This document shows positions 20,623-32,600 of a stretch of 64,000 nt of DNA, piece after piece. Under the pieces are notes generated by a model. It was not told the DNA's origin and did not search any database. It worked only from the letters and a program-made list of their open reading frames with translations. Every line of letters begins with the position of its first letter. The first letter of the stretch is position 1. The translations under genes were made by a program, and so were the position numbers. The stretch lies in the NCBI GenBank assembly GCA_963942565.1, contig OZ012699.1, positions 24,560,599 through 24,624,598 on the forward strand, written 5' to 3'. The stretch comes from Maea johnstoni (taxonomy: Eukaryota > Annelida > Polychaeta > Spionida > Magelonidae).

Positions 20623-23600
20623 GTCAGTAGAAACCTTTCAAATTTTGCGCAACGATTGTCTGTGCAGACGTTTTCTTTGCTTTCCCTATTATCGCTCATT
20701 TCGAAGTCAACAACTTCTTGAAAGTAGTGTTGACCATAACCAGGGAGTTTTATCTAAAGGGAGTGGCAACGCGGCATGCAGTCCATTAGCTTTACACGGT
20801 GGAGGGAAATCTTACCTAGGAGCTCAGTTAGATAAGGAAGGCGGCGATCTTGCCTAGCAGGTTTGGTAGCAGGTTGAATGGACCTCTTGTACTTTCAAAT
20901 ATTTAATCCCCCTGGGGGGGGGGGGCACTTGGGTATTTAGGGGGGTGCATACGTTCGTTATCAAAATTAAAAAATACCCCTAAAGCACTGATTTCTGGCC
21001 AAAAAAGCACCCTTATTTTAATGAAACGCTGATTTTTTCCACTAAATAAACACCCCTTCTTTTATCAAAACACTGACATTGGATGAACGGAAACACTTAT
21101 TTTAACTTAAGATTTTATAATCCTCTGCTTGTTTAGCGGCAGCAAGTGGCGGCAGCAAACTCGGAAGCCCTGAGTCACTTCGGGAGTCACTCGGCGTCAG
21201 AGCCGCGTATATTTCGTGGATTGTAAGGGGATTTTGACCCCCATACTTCGTACCTGGGTACAAAAAAGTACCCTTCTTTTACAAAATCGCGGAAATGCGG
21301 AGGTCTTAAAAAAAGACCCCTTCTTCCGCGAAATACGTAACGAAGGTGCGGCCCCCCTCTGTACCCGAGTGCCCCCCCGGGGTAAGACATGAATTTTACT
21401 TTTTGGAAAGGCTTAACAACATAGAGATTCTGGGGATGAATGTAGGAACTATTGTTTATTATGCTTAATTGATGTTAGTGTAATTGCAATACACATATTT
21501 GGGGTGGTTCAATCCGGGACTCTATTTCTCTTGTGAGAAGACTAAACATCAGTCATGAGTCAGTTTTGGTAAATTCCACCTTCTAATTCTCAGAAACCAA
21601 CACTTTTCAAGTTTGTTTTTAAGGTGAAATAGATAAATTAAGAAGTTAATCTCTAGCGTTAAACTATTTTCAAAGAAATTTGTTCACCTGAAATAGTATT
21701 TTTTCCCGGTTTTCCGGACCTTATGTAAGGTAATAATGGGATTATATGTTCTGCCATTTAGTCTATATATCTCTGCCATAACTAACAACTACAAAGCAAA
21801 CTTTTCGCAACACACGCATATAACCATTGTTGAATTAGTGCATAGGTGGTACTATGCTGACTAAATATCCGTTTAGTAGGCTAACTTAACGTATATTACA
21901 CCTTTTTATTGACTTCTTATCCACTTCCGGAAATGATTAACCATATCCATGTTTGCGTTTTGTGGGACAGCGAACTAGGCCTTGGAATGAGCATAACAAA
22001 GGTCAGTGTTTACCCAGTTCACGCGAATCCGACGTCACTTACGTCGGATGAACGAAAATGTGGTTGATAGATTCTGCAGGCAATCGTATTACTGACAGGG
22101 ATGAGATAGGTATTCGTGTGCATTACCGTTATAATAGCTCTGTCGGTAGCAGCTACCGAGGTTCGCTCGTTATTAAAAAGACATTTTCAGAAGAAGTCTG
22201 TGGTTCCCTGCTGAATCTTCCCCAGCCATTTTAGTTTCGGCCTTTAAACGCGATGAAGCACCAGCATTATCATTTACGTAAAAGTAGTACATGCTATCAA
22301 TTAAGAACTACTTGATGCAAAGATAAAAAAGATCATACGACTACCTACATTCAAATGGATTTTCATATCGTCGTATAGGCAGAGAAAATAATCTCCGAAA
22401 ATTCGGCCCAACCACGCTTGACAAATGACAAATGCGGAACTTTGGTCAATTAAAATTCATGATCAGCTATAAAACTAAATAGGAAGTCACCCACAGATGT
22501 GTATAGTCGTTAAGTCTCACAAAGCGTCACACTAAAGAATCTTTCTTTCAATAGATGTATTCTAAACTATTCATGATTTTGATAAAGTCACAGTAGAACA
22601 CTTTTATCCAATCAAATAACTTGCAAACGTTAAAAAAGTTTGTCAACTGCGCTAAGCAGATTAATGTGTTGCAATATTGTTAAAAATTGCATTATTGCCA
22701 GGAGTAAGTCAGAATATCTTTCACCAGGATGAATCTTACCAAAAAAATGTTCAAATGACATACGCTATGCCATACTTTTAACTTCGAAAATAGTTTTGAG
22801 TGAAATCATAAACATACACTGCCCCCGTATATCCGTTACAGCAAGTTTTATATCTCATGTATCAATGGTAAAACTGTTTGCCATTTTGAACCATTGGTAC
22901 ATAGGTTAGTTAGCCCTAAGTGTTTGGTCGCAGAGACATATGCGTGCTCTGATATCCTTTGCCATTAAAAGAATTGCCAAACGAAAAAGAGTTAGTAGAA
23001 GGAATGATTAGAATAAATCATGGGTGATATCACAAACGGACAACCCCCATCTTTTCATTAGAGGTGGTTTAATATCGTATTTATCATTGATATATACATT
23101 TGCCAAGTCTCTTGAAATATTGATACGCATGTTATGTAGCCCTACGTGTGTGGTGGCGGAGCTATCTGGTTATTCTGATATAGTTTGCCATTAAATGAAA
23201 TTTCATGTTTACCATCCGCTAGTTAGGTACTTTTCTAGTTAAGTATAAATTCATGAATTTACAGTTGTTGTTTCGTTTTAATTTTTTATGTCCCCATTTG
23301 AAGTTCCCCAAAGCATGCCTTTGCCAGAGAGATATTACATGTACCTGGACGTTAGGAGCTTTTGATATGTTGATAACTGTCGTTTTGGTAACTGTGGTGA
23401 AAGACTTAACATGTACATGGCAGAGTAACCTCAAGGTATGGGAATGTGATTGGATATCATCGTTGATTGTTGATCAACACCAAGCAATGATTAACGATAT
23501 TTCGTTTCGCAGCGTTGTTCTAGTATTGTCCGTGTACTGAAGAATCGGTGATATTTATATTTCATAGTTCTCTTTCAATGCAACCATCTTCTAAATGCAC

Positions 23601-26600
23601 TTTAGCCAGCAGGGTGTGTGGTCTTGAAAACCTTAGAATATTAGTTATATCAAAATGTTATAGAGCTAGATGTAGCACTTTGGAGATGCCTCAATTACCA
23701 AATACAAATGATAAAAAGTTGTTAAGGCTGTGATGCGGTTGACTCTCTCAAAATTAGACAATTCCTAGTCTAGCACTCCTGTCCCCTTTCCAACAATAGT
23801 TATCTAATCCCTGAGGTCTTGGTGTTTCAAATATAAGTTTTCTTTAACTTGCCTGCTTGAGCTGACCTCGATATAAACACAGTTTCAATTATACAGTGTT
23901 TTACCTCAAATGAGGGTTTCTTGATCAATAAAGGTTCATTTGATTTATAAATACCATACATTTCTGCTAAATATACTAGGCTAGGGCAACTGGAAGGCAA
24001 ATGTGGAGTTCCTGCAAGAGAATACCTTACAGCACGAGATTTTGGTTGAAATATTTACCTAAGATAGTAGGTCACAATGGACAGACATGTTGACATACTT
24101 CCGTAAGTAAAATTTCCACCAAAATTGTTAACACTTATCTCACCAGGGGAATAGAGGATTCACTTTGAGTACAACCATATAGAGATAGGAGGACCCGTTG
24201 GTACCATCTATCTACGATACCTGGTACGACGTCAACAGAAGGAATGTCGTCATTTTAAGGACTAGGAGCCTAGTTCATTTTTGCACGTTAGCATTAGTTG
24301 CACTTGTTGCGTGATCATTGGCGGTCAAAAATTCGTTACAACTTTCTAATCCGCGACGGCATTTCGTCTCACCATTTGACGTCATTCTTTACCATATTTC
24401 GCCGATAGAGGTCGCCGCTTTGTTTGTGTTTTATCGAAACAAGTTGCTCACACAGCTTGAGCACATCCCAAATTTTGTCTAAATAACTTTCCTGAAAATG
24501 ACATGACCTGTCGAAAATTCTTTCAAGGTATAAGTGTGTCTGTTTATACCTAGCCGTAAACGCAGCTTCTTCGCTATGGTGCTGTACGCCCATCGCAGTG
24601 CAAGAAATTAGTTATTCAGGATGGCAATACTGGAGAGTAGCCACTGCTCACATTACAAGGACTAACAAGAATCAGTGGTGGTTGCAAAGCATCATGGGTT
24701 TCTATCTGGGTCGTTCATCAATTATATAAAAAGATAGAGAAATAGTGTTCAAGAGAATTTAATTTGGTGTTGATTAAGTTCAATTTCTAGTCTGGGAAAT
24801 TATAAAGTGAAATGAATGAAATATTATGGTGTGTTCGTCTATGACATCTTAATGAAATGTCTTGCCATCATTTTACCATACCCACTGAACGAATCAAAGA
24901 TCAAGGTTTATAGCTGATTTGCTATGTCGACAGGTTATATCAGACATTGCTATTGTGTGCGTACGATTGTGCAATCAGAATTGTAGCATGTGACCAGTCA
25001 TTAAACCCCAATAACGCTCTGCCAACCCAGGGTTTCATAGGTCAGTAACTTTCATAATATATGTTTACAATATTAAAATTAAGCTCAAATTATCTCTATA
25101 TTGTTAGCTAAAAAATAAAACATTTTTGAAACAATTTTAATGTTTTGTTTAGGAAGGAAAAAGTAAAAAACTAAATTTGTGAATTTTTTGTGGAAAACAA
25201 AAATCATCCAAAGCTTCAGCCTCGCTTCGTGGCCTTGCCAGCATCATATCCATGTTTTAGATTTGTCAGTATGAGGATGAATGAATAAGTGTTTAAAGAC
25301 TTATCGACACACAAAGGTCATTTAGTTCCATAATAAATGAGCACAAATTGGTCCTTTGTCATTATTGACGTTCTATGACAATGCATATTTATTCTAAATG
25401 AAAGAAGGAAAAGAGAGAGAGAGTAAGAGCAGAGCCTTCAGATCCAATGAGGACCAAGGGATCTCACAGATGCAGGGTTTCCATAGACAAATCCACTACC
25501 CCCCCCCCCCCCCCCCTTCTATTATAGGGCGAGTAGGGTGCCACACCAGTTTAGGGTTCCCCGGGAGGTGCCAACTCCTATTGCACTTGGTATGCCCCTT
25601 GCAGGGGTTAGTATATGGGGAACATTAATGATTTCATTATGTTATGGTTTAGTGCATGAAGAATATTTTTGATTCCATTATTATTTATTTTCCAGTGATC
25701 ATTATAAGATCTCATTACTCCTACTTTTTCAATCTTTTTGTAAAAGATCTTTTTTATACAGGTGAACTTGGATATGACGGACCAAGTGGGACCAGGAAAA
25801 TTGGTCCGTCATATGCAAAATCCGTCATATGCATACGACAGACTCAGTCCGTCACATGCAAGTCTGTATGTTATTGCATTGGGGACCTTATTTGATAGGT
25901 ATAAAAGTCCAAAAAACGTGAAAGAATATGCCTGGCTGGACTTTTATTTTACATACATGTGTCTGCTACAAACTACCAGACGGTGCGAACTGAGCGCTGT
26001 CTGGCCAAACGTAACTCAACACATGTGTTAGTCTCGGCGGGAATAAGCCGACTGCTAAAAACGCGATTGTCCGGCATACACATGGCTATTTACATAGTAA
26101 ATAGCATCGCGTGTGCCGTGATATTGGTCCGTCGTAGCCGAGTTCCGGCATACAGAATCCGGCATATGCATGGTCCAATACACGTACTTGATATGCATGG
26201 GACTGGAACCAAGCATATCGTCCGTCAGAGCCAAAAGTCCGTCATACAGTGGTCCGGCGTATCCGAGTTCACCTGTATGTTCCATTGTGAGAATGATATT
26301 GATTTTGTAAATTTTGCATGAGAACATTAGTCATATATATGTGTACTGTTGATGTATATCTTAATTTATTAGGTTTGTAGTCTAATGGATTTCATGTTTT
26401 ATGCATTTCAGGATGAGGGTACCTTGCTTCAGGAAGCAGTTGGGAATGGTAACATTGCCATGGTGAAGCTTCTTCTACAGGCCAATGCTGATGTGAATTC
26501 TGCAGACAAGGTTAGACATAGGGTTGGATGCCATTAAGAGGTAATGGTACTGGTACCGATATCATTTCAGAAAGTATCGTACCGTTTCATTCCTTTAAGG

Positions 26601-29600
26601 TACTCTTAACGATACTAACCACTATGTAGTTATTATCCCTTATGCATTGTTCAGGATCCTAAACTTGACTATTTACGACAAAACTTTGTAATAATGCAAT
26701 AATGTTCCATTAACAGTACCGTTAAAATACTGTACCATTTCATTGGTACTAATTCCGTACCACACAGATTATTTCTTGGAGGCATCCATCCCAAAGGTAG
26801 TATAAAAAAGCATGCAAATATTAATATTCATTCTCGTCAACAATTGTAGGACTATTTGTTTCCTTAATACTTGTATTGGAGTATCATCTGCAACATAATG
26901 ACCAGGAGTAATGCATTAAGATCAGTTCATTTTGATTATTGTTTGATAGTCATTAATTTAATAGTGTTTATCAATTACTGTGACAATGACTCACCATTTG
27001 TCAACACTGAGCCCTTTCATGCCCTCCCTGAGTTTTTAAACAAGTTTCCTCCAGATTTGTGGTTTCCTTCATAATAACTCAGGAATAAAGTATGCCCTCA
27101 CTGAAAACTTGAAAGATAGTCTATGCTTCATGCTTCCCAAGATTTCCACTGGGGTTCCCAACTGAAAGTTGCTTCTCGCAGCTATTTATCTCAATTAGCC
27201 ATTTCGAGGGTTTCTGTACACTTGTTAAAAATTGCTTGACAATGTTTTCCTATTTCCTGTGATTCTTTTGGAGTTATTTTTGTGGATGGCCTGTGTTGAG
27301 TTAATTGGTGTTGTGTCTTTTATATTTCTTTTCTTTTAGAATTTATCTCTGCGGGCATGTGATCATGGTTTTTAGTGTTTTGTTCCCTGTTTGGATTTTC
27401 TGCACATGTGCTACAACTTCCTCATTATTTTCTTAAAGTCCATCAAGATTTACCTCAGTGCCTGAGGTAACTGCAGCCTAGCTGGCACAGAAATAGTAAG
27501 GTTGGCTTCCTCAAACCATTGGTTATAATACCTTATATTTTCAGAAATTGCTGTAGTTGAGGCACTGTCTGTTACTGAAAGTCATCCATCTCTCCTCAGA
27601 AAATGAAGTAGGTTAAAGCATTGATCAACTATGTGGTAGGTGGATGGCAGGAAATGGTAACACTCCTGAACTTGTATGCTTCCTATTGAGGCATGGCAGT
27701 ATGTTCCAAAGGGGCCATTAAATGTTAAATTTGGTTTGCAGATCAAAATGAAGAGGTCGGATAACAACGATAGCGGGTAATGTTGAAAGAACTGAGGAGA
27801 GGTAGGAATCAGCTGAAATGATTCAGACCTTTACAGTAGAAAATGAAAGTTACGATCAAATTTAGTTTACTTTCGTTGCACAGTTAGCATTGCTGAGGTA
27901 CAAAGGGGATACCTTTTAAAACATGTTTCTGGATGCAATCCTCAGAACATGCAATGCGTTCAAAGGGGCCCTTTTGAGTAGTCCCCATACCCATTATTTT
28001 TTTCTGGAATTCTTGGAGCCTCACTATTGACAAATTGGTGCATTTCTGGCAAAGGTTTTCAGAAGCAATTTTTGCTGCTTTTGTGAAGATGTTCCTTTCT
28101 GATGAGTTATGTTGATTTTGCGTATAGTTTCAGAGGTTTGGATACTGGTCTCTCATTTTGTCTGAGGTGGCTAGACAGTAAAGGCCCTTTGAGAGGTATT
28201 GCATTTGAGGTAGCCAACCGTCGTGACTCAGGTGCTCTAATGATGTGTTGCATAACAGTGCATAGGTGCTTGCTGGCAGAAGCTTTTACCCCTCTCTGTT
28301 ATCACCAGGTGGCCAACATTAAGTGAAAAGGCTGGTAATTATTATTCTTGGTAAGCCTCATAACCCATTCCAATGTATGCATTCTTTGGAAAAAGAAGTG
28401 CCCTGAGACTCAATATTTCAATATTTGCCAATAATATTCAAGGAATCATACATCTTAAATACAACTGATTTAATTGCCATATTATGATATGCATCAATAG
28501 TCAAATTCATTAACAAATATACATCAACTATTTTCTAAACCACTACAAGTTAATCACATTCGAAATATATTGTTATCACACATGGGTCAGAACTGTATAT
28601 GTTGTCTTTATCTATGTTGCTAGTTTCTGTCTGCCTTTGTTTTGTGTTTGCTGTCTTGAGGTGCGTGTTTGTAGGTTTATATTATTGTTGTGCTGTTACT
28701 CGTTTTGGTGAGTTAAATTTTATTGAATATTGAGTCAAGGTTGGATTTGTCTGTTTGTTGTGAGTGTTTGTTTTTTGTAACTGACCTGTTCACGGTAAGA
28801 AAATGGTTAGATGCGGTGCACTGTTTGGTAGCGGCATTACCAGTAATCCTTATGCTGCTGGTGGCTGATATGGCCAATACAAAATGATGCCAAAAACCTA
28901 GAAAATGGCTGACTGATGGGTACTCATCTGAGGATTCTTTAGTGGGAGCCATCCAATGATGTATGCATGACAGAGTTTAGATGGCTTTTCGAAAAATCCT
29001 TGTGTCCTCATGCTTTGGATTATCATTAGCGCTGTTATCATGGCACAACTTTGTGATGAGTAGCATGCAGTAAAAGAACTGCAATTAGATTTTCTACCAT
29101 AGGTTATTAAATGCATTTTGATTAACTATTGGAAAAGGCTGAGAAGCTATATCTTGACGGGAAGAAATTTTGTGAATGCTATTTTGGGTGGGCATTTTTT
29201 CAAATCCTGTCAAAGACCCTGGTCCGAGCACTAGTGGTAACTGCTTTATCGCATATTTATTTGCATTGAAATTGTCTGAAAGTTTTGGATGGTCTCGAGG
29301 TTTGCTCATGTGTGTATGTTTGAGTAGGATTGTGGTAGACAAATATTCTTTGAATTGGGTAATGGGAATGTTTTGTGGGTAGTAGGTTTCAAAATGATTC
29401 TTTTTGTAAATTCAGCAAGTATTTGTGTGTTTTTTTGTAAATAATATTGCATGGTGTAGTATAGGAGGTAGTTGGAAAAGTAGGCAAATAGTTTTAGGGA
29501 GAAAATATAGAGCTTTGGTGATTTTTTTCTATTAAAATTTGCACTTGTGTTTGTTTTGTTCATGGATGATCTTGTTTGCTATTTTTGAGTGTGGTAGGGG

Positions 29601-32600
29601 GCAGTTGAAAGAGTATGCTATTAATTTCAATGAGAAATGTTTTGGTGATTTGTTTCTATTAAATCCTGCAAATAAGAGCTTCATTGGTAGTGTCTCAATA
29701 AGCAATTACCATTGGATCTTGGTAGTATTTTCAATAATTGACATAAAGGGGTTAAGCTAATTAAAATTGGAAAAGAGAAAATGAGGGATTTTCTAATAAC
29801 AAGTGAAATTCATAAGTTTTCCGGTTCTAAGTCATATTTTTGTTTTTGGTTGTTTTATTTTCGTTTTCGGAAGGAAGCTGTGCACTGCACATCTCATTAT
29901 ATCGATGTTGTTATATTGTTGCCTTTAGGAAGGCAGATGTGCCCTCCACTTTGCGGCCCGACTTGGCCATTGTGCAAAGGTCGAGGTTAACAAACAGGCA
30001 ATGGTGAGCAAGTTTTCTATCAACCATTAAGAGAAGGAATTGGCTCCTTTTAAAACTTTCACGATACGATACAATATAAAGATATAACCTTGATAAAACA
30101 ATATGATACTTACATTCTCCCTGAAACTTAATTTGGTTAAACTTGCACTTCAATTTCAAGTATTTTGGAAGTAGATAGCAAACTGTCTTCGTGTAGAGAT
30201 GTTCAGACAGCAACGTAAAACCCATTTCCTTCCTTCCTTTTTTGTCTGAATCTATGGCACTTCTTAAATATTTCAGGAATAGAGCATGCATTATCAATGT
30301 ATATCAGTTCTATTTGTGTAACCATTAAATACAACTACAATTTTCAATTTTTTTCTTGAAACATGTTTGTATTTTCTCAGAATGGACAGAGCAGTTTACA
30401 TGAAGCTGTGTTGGGGGTAATGATGCAATAGTTAAGAAGCTAATACAGGCCGGGGCTGATGTCAACCTGAGAAACAAGGTGAGTAAGGCCTAAGTAAATG
30501 ATAAGGGGTTGGAGTGCCCAAAGTCTTACGCGTCTTGTGCAATTTCAAGACGCGTTCAAGGGGAGGGGTCATTATTTATGATAAGAGAATACTCTGCAGT
30601 TTCCCTACTACGGAGAGCAGATACAAACATTCATAACACGCAACCAAGATGGCAAAGGACCTACAAGACGCTTTCAATAGCCATGCTCCCTAGTCAAGAT
30701 GCGTTCGGAAAACACGACAAGACGCATTCACACTAAACAAGGCGCCAAGACCTACAAGACGCTTTCATACAGCACGCCCCCTTGTCAAGACGCATTCGAA
30801 AAACACAACAAGACACATTTGCTCAAAACAAGACGCCAAGACCTACAAGACACTTTTGATAGACACGCTCCCTTGTCAAGACGCAGTCGGAAAACAAGAC
30901 AAGACACATTCGCTCATAACAAGACGCCAAGACCTACAAGATGCTTTCAAATGGCAAGCTCCCTTGTCAAGACGTGTTCAGAAAAACAAGACAAGACGCA
31001 TTTGCTCATAACAAGACGCCAAGACCTACAAGACGCTTTCGATAGGCATGCTCCCTTGTCAAGACGCATTCGGAAAGACATGACAAGACACATTCGCTCA
31101 TAACAAGACACCAAGACCTACCAGACGCTTTCAAATGGCAAGTTCCCTTGTCAAGACGCGTTCAGAAAAACAAGACAAGACACATTCGCTCATAACTAGA
31201 AGCCAAGACCTACCAGACGCTTTCAATAGGCACGCTCCCTAGTCAAGACGCGTTCGGAAAACACGACAAGACGTCAACCTGAAAATGAAGCTGTATCTAG
31301 TTAAGAAGCTTGTCCAGGACTGGGCTGATCTCAATCTGAGAGACCCGGTGAATAAGGCATAAAAATTGTTTGGTGTGTTTCCTGTTTCAATATTTCCTAA
31401 GGATTCTGTTTGTATTATTTTCTCAGGATGGAAGGAGTTCATTACATGTAGCTGTGTGTTGGGGTCATGACGCTATAGTTAAGGAACTTATCCAGGCCGG
31501 GGCTGATGTCAACCTGAGAACTGAGGTGAGTTAGCTTTAAGGCTAAGGAAAATGCTGTATGTTTCCTGTTACCAAACCCTAACAAGTGTTTAGTAAAAAA
31601 ACATGATTGGGCGCTGCAAGCATGGATGGGTTGAGTGATAACAGCTTTAGCAGTAATCCATTAAACAAAACTTCACAATTTTTCAATTTTTCCTAAAAAC
31701 ATGTTTATATTTTGTAATGGGATGTTTATTTTAAGTGAAGTTGTTTCACAGGGTCATGAGGCTCTAGTTAAGAAGCTTGTCCAGGACTGGGCTGATCTCA
31801 ATCTGAGAGACCCGGTGAATAAGTTTGATGTGTTTCCTGTTTTAATATTTCCTAAGGTGTCTGTGTGTATTATTTTCTCAGGCTGGACGGAGTTGTTTAC
31901 ATGAAGCTGCATGGCGGGGTCATGACACTATAGTTAAGGAACTTATCCAGGCCGGGGCTGATGTCAACCTGAGAAGTGGGGTAAGTTAGATTTAAGGCTA
32001 AAAAAATGCTGTTTGTTTCCTGTAACCCAACCCCAACAAGTGTTTAGTAAAAAACTGGGTTGGGCGCTGCAGGCATTGATGGGTTAAGTGATAAGAACTT
32101 TATTGGTGATCGATAAAGGAAAACTTCATATTTTTTATATTTTTCCTAAAAACATGTTTGTATTTTGTAATGGAATGTTTCTTCAAAGTGAAGCTGTGTC
32201 TAGTTAAGAAGCTTGTCCAGAACTGGGCTGTTCTCAATCTGAGAGACCCGGTGAATAAGACATAAAAAAGGTTTGATGTGTTTCCTGTTTCAATATTTCC
32301 GAAGGAGTCTGTTTGTATTTTCTCAGGATGGACAGAGTTGTTTACATGAAGCTGTGTGGCGGGGTCATGACGCTATAGTTAAGGAACTTATCCAGGCCGG
32401 GGCTGATGTCAATAGGCACGCTCCCTAGTCAAGACGTGTTCGGAAAACACGACAAGACGTCAACCTGAAAATGAAGCTGTATCTAGTTAAGAAGCTTGTC
32501 CAGGACTGGGCTGATCTCAATCTGAGAGACCCGGTGAATAAGGCATAAAAATTGTTTGGTGTGTTTCCTGTTTCAATATTTCCTAAGGATTCTGTTTGTA

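Larger units (their letters stand above)
15506..25250 (+). repeat. Duplicated block A (between genes 1 and 2, plus gene 2 intron 1)
   Basis: From the CAGCTTTAGCATAG module onward, this block matches block B (40745..46916) and block C (46917..56400) at high identity. The order is (AT)n, CTCF-like minisatellite with MITE, telomere-like inverted repeat, two CATKACAGGAAATG MITEs, R2, R1, promoter and exon 1. A and C also share the sequence downstream of exon 1, which B lacks beyond about 46910. Confidence 0.9.

Noticed and set aside
23253-23540. 95-codon frame conserved at 55028..55315
   Set aside because: Conservation is explained by the recent block duplication; the opposite strand is equally open and no domain is visible.
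27000-28330. Possible host gene on the - strand in gene 2 intron 2
   Set aside because: Protein-like fragments are broken by many stops in all frames and no family is recognised.
29539-29760. NYHWILVVFSIIDIKG reminiscent of a C48/Ulp1-type protease His motif
   Set aside because: Only one short motif, no upstream or downstream catalytic residues in frame, and the surrounding sequence is AT-rich; too weak to annotate.
30381-30478. Counting exon 4 of gene 2 as a normal coding exon
   Set aside because: It is 98 nt and would shift the frame into an early stop, so it is listed as a damaged exon.
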